Shown: one piece after another, positions 8,807 to 19,082 of the stretch
Position numbering within the stretch: the stretch's first letter is position 1
Layout: each line of letters starts with the position of its first letter
Source of the DNA: Caballeronia sp. SBC1
GTDB taxonomy: Bacteria; Pseudomonadota; Gammaproteobacteria; Burkholderiales; Burkholderiaceae
DNA length: 64,000 nucleotides
Assembly (NCBI RefSeq): GCF_011493005.1
Contig: NZ_CP049156.1
Location: 2,542,001-2,606,000, forward strand
Direction: 5' to 3'
The notes under the pieces: generated by a model
What the model was told of the DNA's origin: nothing
Database searches by the model: none
What the model saw: the letters and a program-made list of their open reading frames with translations, nothing else
Made by a program: the position numbers and the translations under genes

Positions 8807-10284
8807 TACAGCTGGAACGGCAAGGTATGCGTGATCGCTGCCAGACAGGCGTTCATCAGCGGTCCGGGGACAATGCCAAGCACCAGCACTGCCAGGCCGT
8901 TGAAGGCGAGCAGCGCACGCTTGAGGTTGTCCGCAACGATCGGCGATGCATCGGTCGGTGCATCGAAGTACATCAGCTTGACGATACGCAGGTAGTAGAA
9001 CGCACCCACCAGCGACGACAACACTGCCAGCACCGCAAGCCACGTCAGGCCGGCGTTCATGGTGGCCTCGAGCACGGCGAGCTTCGCGTAGAAGCCGACC
9101 ATCGGCGGAATGCCGGCGAGCGAGAACATCATGATCATCATCACGAATGCGAACACCGGGCTGCGTTGGTTCAGGCCCTTGAAGTCGTCGAGCGTTTCGG
9201 CTTCGAAGTCCTTACGTGCCAACAGCATGACTACGCCGAAGGTACCAAGCGTGGTCATCAAATAGATGATGCTGTAGAACATAGCCGAGCTGTACGCGTT
9301 CGCTGCACCGTCGGCCTTGCCTTCGACCACGCCCGCGAGCATACCGAGCAGCACGAAGCCCATGTTCGAGATAGCCGAGTACGCCAGCATCCGCTTGATG
9401 TTCTTCTGCACGATACCCGTGACGTTACCCACGATCAGCGACAACGCAGCCAGGATCACCAGCATCTCTTGCCAATCCACCGCCAGCGGCAACAGCGCCA
9501 TGACCAGGAAACGCAGACCCCACGCAAACGCCGCAGCCTTCGGGCCACCGCCGGTGAGCAGCGTCATCGCGGTCGGTGCGCCTTGGTACACGTCAGGCAC
9601 CCACATATGGAACGGCACCGCGCCCATCTTGAACGCCACGCCTGCCACCACGAAGATCACGCCAAACAACAGGACTGCGTCGTTGATGCGGCCCGTTGCG
9701 ATCGCCTTCGCCACTTCATTCAGTTCGAGCGAGCCGGTCGCGCCGTACAGCATCGAGATACCGTAGAGCAGGAAACCCGAAGCCAGCGCGCCCAGTACGT
9801 AGTACTTCATCGCGGATTCGTTCGCTTGCGGCGAGTCCTTACGCAACGCGATCACTGCGTACAACGACAGCGACATCAATTCCAGACCGAGATACAGCGT
9901 CAGGAAGTTATTGCCGGAAATCATCACGCACTGGCCGAGCAGCGAGAACAAACCAAGCAGGAAGAAGTCACCGCGGAACAGGTCGCGATCTTCAAGATAC
10001 TTGCGCGAATAGATGATCGATACCGCGAAGCCGAGCGTCACGACCGCTTTCATCGCGCTCGCAAACGGGTCGACCACGTACATGCGCGTGAAGTAGTAAT
10101 GCGGCGTGGGATCGAGCGCCTGGAAGGCGAACCACACACCGACCACAATGGTCGACACAACCGAAATCAGGTAGGTCGAGTGACGGCTCTTCTCGCCGAA
10201 GATGGTGTCGTTCAACCAGGCCACGACGACCATCAGCATCAACAGTCCATCGGGTAACAGGGCACTCATGGGGGCGTTTTGCAT
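8806..10284 (-). CDS. nuoN: NADH-quinone oxidoreductase subunit N
   Basis: 492-residue antiporter-like subunit of the complex I membrane arm, with about 14 hydrophobic segments. Family landmarks include the lysine/helix-break region around GVAFKMGAVPFHMWVPDVYQGAPT and LAYSAISNMGFVLLG. It takes part in proton translocation coupled to NADH oxidation and quinone reduction. The start ATG has CGGAGGAAATAAAAGATC upstream. It lies 24 bp after nuoM and overlaps DUF2818 by one base, as the last nuo gene of the operon. Confidence 0.97.
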   Translation of the reverse strand: MQNAPMSALLPDGLLMLMVVVAWLNDTIFGEKSRHSTYLISVVSTIVVGVWFAFQALDPTPHYYFTRMYVVDPFASAMKAVVTLGFAVSIIYSRKYLEDRDLFRGDFFLLGLFSLLGQCVMISGNNFLTLYLGLELMSLSLYAVIALRKDSPQANESAMKYYVLGALASGFLLYGISMLYGATGSLELNEVAKAIATGRINDAVLLFGVIFVVAGVAFKMGAVPFHMWVPDVYQGAPTAMTLLTGGGPKAAAFAWGLRFLVMALLPLAVDWQEMLVILAALSLIVGNVTGIVQKNIKRMLAYSAISNMGFVLLGMLAGVVEGKADGAANAYSSAMFYSIIYLMTTLGTFGVVMLLARKDFEAETLDDFKGLNQRSPVFAFVMMIMMFSLAGIPPMVGFYAKLAVLEATMNAGLTWLAVLAVLSSLVGAFYYLRIVKLMYFDAPTDASPIVADNLKRALLAFNGLAVLVLGIVPGPLMNACLAAITHTLPFQL

Positions 10285-10308
10285 GATCTTTTATTTCCTC
10301 CGCACGCG

Positions 10309-11799
10309 TTACTGGGCCAGCGGCAGTTTGGACTGCGCGACGTGGGAGAGGAGATTTTCTACGGATGCGTGCATCACGTCGGTGAACGGCTTCGGATACA
10401 GGCCCATGTACAGCGTAAATACAGCGAGCACGGCAAGCATGAAGAATTCGCGCTTGTTGATATCTTTCAGCTTCGCCACATGTTCATTCGCTACCGCGCC
10501 GAAGTGCACGCGCTTGTACATCCACAGCGTGTAAGCCGCGCCGAGAACCAGCGTAAAGGTGGCCAGGAAACCGATCCAGAAGTTGAACTTCACGGCAGCC
10601 AGGATGACCATGAACTCACCGACGAAACCCGAGGTACCCGGCAAACCGCAGTTGGCCATCGCGAACAACATGGCGAACGCGGCGAACTTCGGCATCACGT
10701 TCACCACACCACCGTAGTCGGCGATCCGGCGCGAATGCATGCGGTCATAGAGCACCCCGATGCACAGGAACATGGCGCCCGAGACAAAGCCGTGCGAGAT
10801 CATCTGGATGATCGCGCCTTCCATGCCGAGCGTGCTGAAGATGAAGAAACCGAGCGTGACGAAGCCCATGTGCGCAATCGACGAATACGCAACCAGCTTC
10901 TTCATGTCTTCCTGCACCAGCGCCACGAAGCCAATGTAGATCACCGCGATCAGGGACAACGTGATCACCACCGGCGCCAGGAAATGGCTGGCATCCGGAG
11001 CGATAGGCAGCGAGAAGCGGATAAAACCGTACGCACCCAGCTTCAGCATGATCGCAGCCAGCACGACCGAGCCGCCTGTTGGCGCTTCCACGTGGGCGTC
11101 AGGCAACCACGTGTGGACCGGCCACATTGGCACCTTCACCGCGAAGGCCAGGAAGAATGCGATAAACAGCAGGATCTGCGGCGTGAAACCGATCTTCAAT
11201 GCATGCCACGTAGCAATGTCGAACGTATGCGTCTGCGTGTACAGGTACAGCAACGCAATCAGCATCAGCAGCGAACCCATCAGCGTGTACAGGAAGAACT
11301 TGAACGCGGCATACACCCGGTTCGCGCCACCCCACACGCCGATGATGATGTACATCGGGATCAGCGTTGCTTCGAAGAAGACGTAGAACAACATGCCGTC
11401 GGCGGTCGAGAACACGCCGATCATGAGGCCCGACAAGATCAGGAACGCGGCCATGTACTGCGCCACGCGCACCGTGATGACTTCCCACGCACTGATGACC
11501 GTGATCACCGTGATCAATGCGGTCAACACGACGAACCACATGGACAGGCCGTCGACACCCAGGTGATACGAGATGTTGAAGCGTTCGATCCAGACCGACT
11601 TCTCTTCGAACTGCAACGCGGCCGAAGAGTTGTCGAAGCCGGTAATCAGGGGAATGGTGACGATCAGTCCAAGAATCGAGCCGATCAGCGCAAGCCAGCG
11701 CGACGGGCCAGGATTGCTGTCATTGCCTATTGCCAGTACAAGGATGCCGACAATGATCGGCAACCAGATCGCGAGACTAAGAATTGGTAAAGAGTGCAT
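10309..11799 (-). CDS. nuoM: NADH-quinone oxidoreductase subunit M
   Basis: 496-residue polytopic subunit with about 14 membrane spans. The antiporter-like signature is clear in FFLAFAVKVPMWPVHTWLPDAHVEAPT and KKLVAYSSIAHMGFVTLG, including the conserved lysine and glutamate of the proton channel. It belongs to the distal membrane arm between NuoL and NuoN. It lies 17 bp after nuoL and 24 bp before nuoN. Length is normal for the family. Confidence 0.97.
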   Translation of the reverse strand: MHSLPILSLAIWLPIIVGILVLAIGNDSNPGPSRWLALIGSILGLIVTIPLITGFDNSSAALQFEEKSVWIERFNISYHLGVDGLSMWFVVLTALITVITVISAWEVITVRVAQYMAAFLILSGLMIGVFSTADGMLFYVFFEATLIPMYIIIGVWGGANRVYAAFKFFLYTLMGSLLMLIALLYLYTQTHTFDIATWHALKIGFTPQILLFIAFFLAFAVKVPMWPVHTWLPDAHVEAPTGGSVVLAAIMLKLGAYGFIRFSLPIAPDASHFLAPVVITLSLIAVIYIGFVALVQEDMKKLVAYSSIAHMGFVTLGFFIFSTLGMEGAIIQMISHGFVSGAMFLCIGVLYDRMHSRRIADYGGVVNVMPKFAAFAMLFAMANCGLPGTSGFVGEFMVILAAVKFNFWIGFLATFTLVLGAAYTLWMYKRVHFGAVANEHVAKLKDINKREFFMLAVLAVFTLYMGLYPKPFTDVMHASVENLLSHVAQSKLPLAQ

Positions 11800-11816
11800 A
11801 GATAGGTGTCCCCGCC

Positions 11817-13892
11817 TTATTTGCCGCCGAGCGTTACAAACAGGGTCAAGAGCCCCAACATGCCAATAATCATGGCGAACGCGTAGTGATAGATGTAACC
11901 GGATTGAAGGAAGCGAATCACACCGGCAAACCAGCCGACGAACTTGGCGAGGCCGTTGACAATACCGTCGATAACGGCGACATCGCCCTCTTTCCAGAGT
12001 CCGCGGCCAATGGCGACCGCGCCCTTTGCAAATACGACGTCGTTGATCTTGTCGAGGTAGTACTTGTTGTCAAGCAAGGTCCAGATCGGCAGAAAGCGTT
12101 GCTTGATCACGCCCGGCAGATCCGTGCGCTTCCAGTACAGGAACCACGACACAACCACGCCCGCGAACGCCAGCCAAACCGGCAAGCCCTCCACTGAACT
12201 CAGGCCCATTGCAAACCAGCCGTGGAATTCCTCAGCCATCTCGTGCAGCGCCGGATGGTTCGCGCCAATGGCGATCACCTGGTCGAACACCACGCCGTGC
12301 GCGAAGAAGTCGCCAAACAGCATTGGGCCGATCGCAATCGCACCAATGATCACCGACGGAATCGCCAGCAGGATCAACGGAAGAGTAATGACCCACGGCG
12401 TTTCGTGCGGAACGTGCGCGTGGCCATGGCCGTGATCGTCATGGTCATGTGAATCGTGACCATGCGAATCGTGCGCATGCGCCGCGGCTTCGATAGCCAT
12501 CGGGCTTTCCGGATGCTTCGGACCACGGAAGCGCTCCTTGCCGTGGAAGACCATGAAGTACATACGGAAGGAATACAGCGCGGTGACGAAGACACTCGCC
12601 ACCACCGCAAAATACGCGAAACCCGAGCCCGGCAGATGCGAAAACTTCACCGCGTCGATGATCGAATCCTTCGAATAGAAACCCGCGAAGAACGGCGTAC
12701 CAATCAACGCCAGCGAACCAATCAGCGACGTGATCCACGTGATTGGCATGTACTTACGCAGGCCGCCCATGTTGCGCATGTCCTGATCGTGGTGCATGCC
12801 GATGATCACCGAACCCGCGCCGAGGAACAGCAGTGCCTTGAAGAATGCGTGCGTAGCCAGGTGAAACACTGCTACCGGGTAAGCGGAGACGCCCAGCGCC
12901 ACCGTCATGTAACCGAGTTGCGAGAGCGTGGAGTAAGCCACCACGCGCTTGATGTCGTTTTGCACCACGCCAAGAAAGCCCATGAACAGCGCAGTGATCG
13001 CGCCGATCACCGTCACGAACGACAACGCCGTATCCGAGAGTTCGAACAGCGGCGACATCCGCGTGACCATGAAAATACCGGCCGTCACCATGGTTGCCGC
13101 GTGGATCAGCGCCGAGATAGGCGTCGGGCCTTCCATGGAGTCCGGCAGCCACACGTGCAACGGGAATTGCGCCGACTTACCCATCGCGCCGATGAACAGG
13201 CAGATACAGGCAACGGTCAGCAAACCCCAGTCCGTGCCCGGGAACGTCATGGCGGCCAGCTCGGTACGGTGAGCGAAGACATCGCCGTAATTGAGCGAAC
13301 CCGCAAACGCCAGCAACAAGCCAATACCGAGCAAGAATCCGAAGTCGCCCACGCGGTTCACGATGAACGCCTTCATGTTCGCGTAGATGGCTGTCGGACG
13401 CGTGAAGTAGAAGCCGATCAGCAGATACGACACCAAGCCCACCGCTTCCCAGCCGAAGAACAGCTGCAGGAAGTTGTTGCTCATCACGAGCATCAGCATG
13501 GAGAACGTGAAGAGCGAGATGTACGAGAAGAAGCGCTCGTAGCCCACCTTTTCGTCAGCCATGTAGCCGATCGTGTAGATGTGCACCATCAGCGAGACGA
13601 AGGTGACGATCACCATCATCATCGCCGTGAGCGAGTCGACCAGGAAGCCGATCTCCATCTTCAGCGGACCGACCGTCATCCATTCGTAAATGGTCGCGTT
13701 GAAACTCGCGCCCTGCACCACGTCGAAGAAGACGATGCAGGAGAGTGCGAACGAGATCATCACGCCGAGGATCGTGATGCGGTGCGAAGCCTTGCGCCCG
13801 ATCTTCCAGCCGAACAGGCCAGCGATCAGCGAACCGGCAAGTGGCGCCAGCGCAATCGTGAGCAGAAGGTTTTCATTGAGTGTCGTGGACAT
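11817..13892 (-). CDS. nuoL: NADH-quinone oxidoreductase subunit L, with a histidine-rich loop
   Basis: 691-residue distal antiporter-like subunit of complex I. Conserved segments include GKSAQFPLHVWLPDSMEGPTPISALIHAATMV and KRVVAYSTLSQLGYM; the C-terminal part supplies the lateral amphipathic helix. An unusual feature lies around residues 470-492 (about 12415-12486), where some ten histidines alternate with Asp, Gly and Ser (HDSHDHDDHGHGHAH) in a loop between membrane helices. Such stretches bind divalent metals in other proteins; a role here is unproven. It lies 17 bp after nuoK. Confidence 0.97.
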   Translation of the reverse strand: MSTTLNENLLLTIALAPLAGSLIAGLFGWKIGRKASHRITILGVMISFALSCIVFFDVVQGASFNATIYEWMTVGPLKMEIGFLVDSLTAMMMVIVTFVSLMVHIYTIGYMADEKVGYERFFSYISLFTFSMLMLVMSNNFLQLFFGWEAVGLVSYLLIGFYFTRPTAIYANMKAFIVNRVGDFGFLLGIGLLLAFAGSLNYGDVFAHRTELAAMTFPGTDWGLLTVACICLFIGAMGKSAQFPLHVWLPDSMEGPTPISALIHAATMVTAGIFMVTRMSPLFELSDTALSFVTVIGAITALFMGFLGVVQNDIKRVVAYSTLSQLGYMTVALGVSAYPVAVFHLATHAFFKALLFLGAGSVIIGMHHDQDMRNMGGLRKYMPITWITSLIGSLALIGTPFFAGFYSKDSIIDAVKFSHLPGSGFAYFAVVASVFVTALYSFRMYFMVFHGKERFRGPKHPESPMAIEAAAHAHDSHGHDSHDHDDHGHGHAHVPHETPWVITLPLILLAIPSVIIGAIAIGPMLFGDFFAHGVVFDQVIAIGANHPALHEMAEEFHGWFAMGLSSVEGLPVWLAFAGVVVSWFLYWKRTDLPGVIKQRFLPIWTLLDNKYYLDKINDVVFAKGAVAIGRGLWKEGDVAVIDGIVNGLAKFVGWFAGVIRFLQSGYIYHYAFAMIIGMLGLLTLFVTLGGK

Positions 13893-13909
13893 ATCTGTCT
13901 TGCCTGAAA

Positions 13910-14215
13910 TTAACCTTTGAGCTGATCGAGGTCTTCGACGTTGATCGTGTCGAGACTGCGGAACAATGTGACCAGGATAGCGAGGCCGATTGCGGCTTCA
14001 GCCGCCGCGACCGTCAGCACGAAGAACACGAAGATCTGTCCGTGGATGTCGCCGAGATAGTGCGAGAAGGCGACGAAGTTCGTGTTGACCGCCAACAGCA
14101 TCAGTTCGATTGCCATCAGGATGATGATCACGTTACGTCGATTCAGAAAAATGCCGACGATGCTGATCGCGAACAGGATCGCGCCAAGCACAAGGTAATG
14201 GGCAAGACTCAACAT
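13910..14215 (-). CDS. nuoK: NADH-quinone oxidoreductase subunit K
   Basis: 101-residue membrane subunit with three transmembrane helices, beginning [28 protein letters not shown]. The two glutamates of helices II and III important for proton transfer are visible in [12 protein letters not shown] and [12 protein letters not shown]. Full length for the family. It lies 14 bp after nuoJ and 17 bp before nuoL. Confidence 0.97.
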   Translation of the reverse strand: MLSLAHYLVLGAILFAISIVGIFLNRRNVIIILMAIELMLLAVNTNFVAFSHYLGDIHGQIFVFFVLTVAAAEAAIGLAILVTLFRSLDTINVEDLDQLKG

Positions 14216-14229
14216 GGTTATTTATCTCC

Positions 14230-14931
14230 TCAGCCTTTGTTGTCGACCGTGCCGGCACCGGCATTGCCGGTCACGGGCGGATTGGTCGTGGCGTCCGGCG
14301 CTTCTTTCTCGGACTTCATCTTGACGATCCGCACGCGATCCTGCGCGCGCACCTTGACCTGTTCGCTCACGCGCTGACGCTTGTTGTCCTTCTTTTCACG
14401 CAGGGTCAGCGAGATGGCCGCGATGATCGCTACCAGCAGGATCAGGCCGGCGATTTCAAACGCGAAGATGTAGTCGGTGTAGATGACCTTGCCGATCAGT
14501 TGCGAATTCGACATCACGTCGTTCGGGCCCACGCCGGAACCGACTCCGTTGACCAACATCGCGTCGCGCACCGGCGTAACCGTCGCGCCGTAACCGTGCC
14601 AAAGAATCAGCGCGGTTTCTATGATGATGATCGCGCCCACGATACTGGCTATAGGCACGAACTTCTTGAAGTCGCCATGCAGCACGTCGAGGTTGATGTC
14701 CAGCATCATCACCACGAACAGGAACAGCACCATCACCGCGCCGACGTAGACGAGAACCAGCAGAATGGCGAGGAATTCGGCTTGAAGCAGCATCCAGATC
14801 GCGGCCGCGTTGAAGAACGCGAGCACGAGGAACAAGGCGGACGCCACCGGATTGCGCGAAGTGATCACCTTCAGCGCCGAGACAACCAGCAGCAGCGCGA
14901 AGATGTAAAACAGTACGGTCGTGAATTCCAT
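14230..14931 (-). CDS. nuoJ: NADH-quinone oxidoreductase subunit J
   Basis: 233-residue membrane subunit starting MEFTTVLFYIFALLLVVSALKV, with five hydrophobic segments including the conserved VLVYVGAVMVLFLFVVMML helix that carries the pi-bulge in complex I. I start at 14931 rather than at an in-frame codon 108 bases upstream because the N-terminus then matches the family. The C-terminal 55 residues after the last helix are charged and low-complexity (REKKDNKRQRVSEQVK), a longer tail than in enterobacterial NuoJ. 208 bp separate it from nuoI, the longest gap in the operon. Confidence 0.95.
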   Translation of the reverse strand: MEFTTVLFYIFALLLVVSALKVITSRNPVASALFLVLAFFNAAAIWMLLQAEFLAILLVLVYVGAVMVLFLFVVMMLDINLDVLHGDFKKFVPIASIVGAIIIIETALILWHGYGATVTPVRDAMLVNGVGSGVGPNDVMSNSQLIGKVIYTDYIFAFEIAGLILLVAIIAAISLTLREKKDNKRQRVSEQVKVRAQDRVRIVKMKSEKEAPDATTNPPVTGNAGAGTVDNKG

Positions 14932-15139
14932 GATTACCGGTTCATCGTTAGGCTTTGTGTTTTGACACAAGCACGCCGAATCGCGTTTTTTGAGAACGCA
15001 ACCTACAACCTTGGCGCGCGGGCCGGAACAGCAGGTCAATTCAAATGCAGGAACAGCAAGGGGCGCGGCGATGTTCAGCTTGCTCTGCCCCGCTCCGCTT
15101 TACCGCGAGTTACCACGCTTCACCGCGTCTTACCGCGTA

Positions 15140-15628
15140 TTAGCGATAAGGCGCATCAGCCGCCTTCGCAGCAGCAATTTCCGTTTCATAACGGTCGCCC
15201 ACTGCGAGCAACATGTCTTTCGTGAAATACAGGTCGCCGCGCTTCTCGCCGTGATACTCGAGGATGTGCGTTTCGACGATCGAATCAACCGGGCAGCTCT
15301 CTTCGCAAAAACCGCAGAAGATGCACTTGGTCAGGTCGATGTCATAGCGCGTGGTACGGCGTGTGTTGTCAGCGCGCGTTTCCGATTCAATCGTGATTGC
15401 AAGCGCGGGGCACACTGCCTCGCACAGCTTGCACGCGATGCAGCGCTCTTCGCCATTTTCGTATCGGCGCAATGCATGCAGGCCACGGAAACGCGGGGAA
15501 ATAGGCGTCTTCTCTTCCGGGAACTGAACAGTGATCTTGCGCTGGAACAGATAACCGCCTGTCAACGCCAGACCCTTCAGCAACTCGGTCAGGAAAAACG
15601 TTTTGAAGAAATTCTGTAATGCGTTCAT
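15140..15628 (-). CDS. nuoI: NADH-quinone oxidoreductase subunit I
   Basis: 162-residue ferredoxin-like subunit of the complex I Q-module. Two classical [4Fe-4S] motifs are present, [12 protein letters not shown] (about residue 63) and [12 protein letters not shown] (about residue 102), the ligands of clusters N6a and N6b that pass electrons toward N2 and quinone. The N-terminal amphipathic helix ([23 protein letters not shown]) anchors it at the membrane. It starts 18 bp after nuoH. Confidence 0.97.
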   Translation of the reverse strand: MNALQNFFKTFFLTELLKGLALTGGYLFQRKITVQFPEEKTPISPRFRGLHALRRYENGEERCIACKLCEAVCPALAITIESETRADNTRRTTRYDIDLTKCIFCGFCEESCPVDSIVETHILEYHGEKRGDLYFTKDMLLAVGDRYETEIAAAKAADAPYR

Positions 15629-15646
15629 GGTTTTTTCATCCGCCCA

Positions 15647-16711
15647 TTATTTCCAGATGTTCAGCGGCGACATGATCCAGAACCCGACCACGACCACCCA
15701 CACCACCGACACCGGCAGAAAGATTTTCCAGCCGAGACGCATGATCTGGTCGTAGCGATAACGCGGGAATGTCGCACGGGCCCAGATAAACACCGACAGC
15801 AGGAAGAAGATCTTCAGCACGAACCAGAAAATGCCCGGGATGAAGGACAGGAAACCGAACGGCGCGCTCCAGCCACCGAGGAACAACGTGGTTGCGATCG
15901 CCGAGATCACGATCATGTTGATGTATTCGGCGAGGAAGAACAGCGCGAACGCCATGCCCGAATAATCGATCATGTGGCCCGCGACAATCTCCGACTCACC
16001 TTCCACCACGTCGAACGGGTGACGGTTCGTTTCAGCAATGCCCGAGACGAAATACACAACGAACATGGGCAGCAGCGGCAGCCAGTTCCACGACAGGAAG
16101 TTGATACCCCAGCCTGCGAAGATGCCATGTTCCTGCGACACCACGATGGCCGACATATTCAGGCTGCCCGTGACCATCAGCACGACGACGAGCGCGAAGC
16201 CCATCGAAATTTCGTACGAGACCATTTGGGCAGCCGCGCGCATCGCACCGAGGAACGCGTACTTCGAGTTCGACGCCCAGCCGGCCAGAATCACGCCATA
16301 CACGCCGACGGACGAAATTGCCATCACGTAGAGCAAGCCCGCGTTGACGTCGCCGAGCACGGCCTTCGCCTGGAACGGAATCACCGCCCACACCGCGAAC
16401 GCCGGCACCACCGTCATGATTGGCGCGATCAGGTAGATCCAGCGGCTTGCTTGCGTCGGCTGAATCACTTCCTTCAGCAACAGCTTCAGCACGTCGGCGA
16501 TCGGCTGCAACAGACCGAGCGGACCCACGCGATTCGGGCCGAGACGCACGTGCATCCAGCCGATGAGCTTGCGTTCCCACAGAATCAGGTACGCCACGCA
16601 CAGCAGGATCACTACCGAGACCACGAGAATGCGGACTAACGCCCACACCGTCGGCCAGGCGACGCCGAGAATCTGCGTCCCGCCTGCGTTGATCGTATCG
16701 AACAAGCCCAT
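15647..16711 (-). CDS. nuoH: NADH-quinone oxidoreductase subunit H
   Basis: 354-residue membrane subunit forming the quinone-binding junction with the peripheral arm; eight to nine transmembrane helices. Signature segments are [32 protein letters not shown] and [32 protein letters not shown], with the acidic loop that couples quinone chemistry to proton pumping. Its ATG follows directly on the nuoG stop codon (no spacer), indicating translational coupling. Confidence 0.97.
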   Translation of the reverse strand: MGLFDTINAGGTQILGVAWPTVWALVRILVVSVVILLCVAYLILWERKLIGWMHVRLGPNRVGPLGLLQPIADVLKLLLKEVIQPTQASRWIYLIAPIMTVVPAFAVWAVIPFQAKAVLGDVNAGLLYVMAISSVGVYGVILAGWASNSKYAFLGAMRAAAQMVSYEISMGFALVVVLMVTGSLNMSAIVVSQEHGIFAGWGINFLSWNWLPLLPMFVVYFVSGIAETNRHPFDVVEGESEIVAGHMIDYSGMAFALFFLAEYINMIVISAIATTLFLGGWSAPFGFLSFIPGIFWFVLKIFFLLSVFIWARATFPRYRYDQIMRLGWKIFLPVSVVWVVVVGFWIMSPLNIWK

Positions 16712-19051
16712 TTACGCCTTCTCCACTACCAGTTCACCGAACAGAGCCCCGAGCGCTGCACCGGCCGACGTTCCCGTCGATACACGCACCACGCTTTCCG
16801 CCAGGTTCGCGTCGCGAACTGCCGGCAGGACCACCGCGAGATCACCTTGGGCGACACGCACAGCGTCGCCGTTCTTCAGACCGAGTTTCTCGAACAGCGA
16901 CGTCGGCAACGCAACCACGTTTGCGTCGCGCGCAGCAGCCGTCAGATGCAACGATTCAGCGCGACGCGACAATGCATCGGCGTGATAGATCGGCGTGTCA
17001 GCGAGGCGTTCGTAGCTGCCTTCATTGCTTGCAGCCGTTTTCGAAACAGCCTTGATCGCCACGCTCGTCTTGTTCGACAGACGCGCCGTCAGATCGCCCG
17101 TGCCCAAAGCGGCGTCGCGAACTTCTTCGGCGGTATCGAATTCAAAACCCTTCAGGCCGAGGATGCTGCCCAGCACGCGCAGCACCTTCCAGCCCGGACG
17201 CGTTTCGCCCAGCGGACGCACCACGCCGTTGAACGTCTGCGCGGTACCTTCGGCGTTGACGAACGTGCCCGATGTTTCCGTGAACGGCGCGATCGGCAGC
17301 AGCACGTCGGCGTAGTCGGCGCCATGCTTGAATGCCGACAAGGCAACGACCATTTCTGCCTGCTTCAATGCGGCGAGCGCTTGCGCGGGGTTTGCGGTAT
17401 CGAATGCGGGTTCGACGTTGAACAGCACATAACCCTTGCGCGGCTGCTCGAAGACTTCACGTGCGTTCAGACCGCCCTCGCCCGGCAATGCATCGACCAG
17501 ATGCGCGCCAACCGTATTGGCCGCTTCCGTCAGATAACCGAGCGTAGCGCCCGTGTTGTCCGCGATCCACTGGCACACGGCCTGGATCTGCGCAAACTGC
17601 GGATGCTGAACCGCGCTGTTGCCGAGCAACACCACGCGGTTATCACCCGCCGACAACGACGCTGCGATGTCCTTCGCCGCAGCGGACGCTTCATGCCCGG
17701 CGAACGCTTCCGGCACTGCGACGCCTCGCGCTTCGGCCACTGCAGCAGCCAGACTGCCGAGGCGGTCGAGCCATTCCGACGGCGCCGCGACGACGCGATG
17801 TGCAGCCGGGATCAGCGAGTCGTCATTGGTCGCGTTCAGGAACGTGAGCTTTGCGCCGCCCTTGGCTGCCTGACGCAGGCGTGCCGCAAACAGCGGATGA
17901 TCGCGACGCAGGAACGAACCGACGACAAACGCTGTGTCGATATTCGTCAGGTCTGCGATCTTCATGCCAAGCCACGGTGCGCTGTCCGAAACCGGCGCCG
18001 AGAAATCGCTTTGACGCAGACGGAAGTCGACGTTCGGCGATCCCACGCCTTCAGCGAATTGCTTCAGCAAATACAGTTCTTCGACCGTGCTATGCGGCGT
18101 AGCCAGGGCAGCGATCTGATTCGCGCCGTGATCGGCCGTAATGCCCTTGATACCCTTCGCCACGTATTCCAGCGCTGTCTGCCAGTCGGTCTCGATCCAC
18201 TTGCCGCCCTGCTTGAGCATGGGCTGTGTGAGACGTTCGTCGCTGTTCAGCGCTTCATACGAGAAACGATCCTTGTCCGAGATCCAGCATTCGTTGATGG
18301 CTTCGTTTTCCATCGGCAGAACGCGCATCACGCGGTTGTTCTTGACCTGCACGACCAGGTTCGCGCCGACGGAATCGTGCGGGCTGATCGACTTGCGGCG
18401 CGACAACTCCCACGTGCGGGCGCTGTAGCGGAACGGCTTGCTCGTCAACGCACCAACCGGGCACAGGTCGATCATGTTGCCCGACAGTTCGGAGTCCACC
18501 GTCTTGCCGACAAACGACGTGATTTCCGAGTGCTCGCCACGACCTAGCATGCCGAGTTCCATCACGCCGGCCACTTCCTGACCGAAACGGACGCAACGCG
18601 TGCAATGAATGCAACGCGTCATCTCTTCCATCGAGATCAGCGGTCCGACGTTCTTGTGGAACACCACGCGCTTTTCTTCGTTGTAGCGCGATTGCGATTT
18701 GCCGTAACCCACGGCCAAGTCTTGCAACTGACATTCGCCGCCCTGATCGCAAATCGGGCAATCGAGCGGGTGGTTGATCAGCAGGAATTCCATCACGGAC
18801 TGCTGCGCCTTCACAGCCTTGTCCGATTTCGTGCGCACGATCATGCCCGCCGACACCGGCGTGGCACAGGCGGGAACCGCCTTTGGCATTTTCTCGACTT
18901 CGACCAGGCACATCCGGCAGTTCGCCGCGATCGACAGTTTCTTGTGATAGCAAAAGTGCGGAATGTATGTATCAACCTTATGCGCAGCCTGGATCACCAT
19001 GCTGCCTTCAGGCACTTCTACACTTTTGCCGTCGATTTCTAATTCAACCAT
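16712..19051 (-). CDS. nuoG: NADH-quinone oxidoreductase subunit G
   Basis: 779-residue iron-sulfur subunit of the NADH module. The N-terminal [2Fe-2S] domain has the ligands in [17 protein letters not shown] and a following CATPV (N1b); [15 protein letters not shown] supplies cluster N5 and CIHCTRC with a later CPVGAL supplies N4. The rest resembles molybdopterin oxidoreductases without retaining the cofactor. The start [16 protein letters not shown] at 19051 fits the family and sits 31 bp after nuoF. Longer than mitochondrial-type subunits by normal betaproteobacterial margins. Confidence 0.96.
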   Translation of the reverse strand: MVELEIDGKSVEVPEGSMVIQAAHKVDTYIPHFCYHKKLSIAANCRMCLVEVEKMPKAVPACATPVSAGMIVRTKSDKAVKAQQSVMEFLLINHPLDCPICDQGGECQLQDLAVGYGKSQSRYNEEKRVVFHKNVGPLISMEEMTRCIHCTRCVRFGQEVAGVMELGMLGRGEHSEITSFVGKTVDSELSGNMIDLCPVGALTSKPFRYSARTWELSRRKSISPHDSVGANLVVQVKNNRVMRVLPMENEAINECWISDKDRFSYEALNSDERLTQPMLKQGGKWIETDWQTALEYVAKGIKGITADHGANQIAALATPHSTVEELYLLKQFAEGVGSPNVDFRLRQSDFSAPVSDSAPWLGMKIADLTNIDTAFVVGSFLRRDHPLFAARLRQAAKGGAKLTFLNATNDDSLIPAAHRVVAAPSEWLDRLGSLAAAVAEARGVAVPEAFAGHEASAAAKDIAASLSAGDNRVVLLGNSAVQHPQFAQIQAVCQWIADNTGATLGYLTEAANTVGAHLVDALPGEGGLNAREVFEQPRKGYVLFNVEPAFDTANPAQALAALKQAEMVVALSAFKHGADYADVLLPIAPFTETSGTFVNAEGTAQTFNGVVRPLGETRPGWKVLRVLGSILGLKGFEFDTAEEVRDAALGTGDLTARLSNKTSVAIKAVSKTAASNEGSYERLADTPIYHADALSRRAESLHLTAAARDANVVALPTSLFEKLGLKNGDAVRVAQGDLAVVLPAVRDANLAESVVRVSTGTSAGAALGALFGELVVEKA

Positions 19052-19082
19052 GATGGGGAATGGTCCTTGGCCTGATGCCTGA

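Noticed and set aside
8827..13907. Three open frames of 476-503 codons opposite nuoN, nuoM and nuoL
   Set aside because: They mirror hydrophobic codons of the real genes as Arg/His/Gln/Asp-rich low-complexity translations, and no family is recognisable.
16847..18547. 566-codon open frame opposite nuoG
   Set aside because: NuoG shows all iron-sulfur motifs on the other strand, and the antisense translation resembles nothing.
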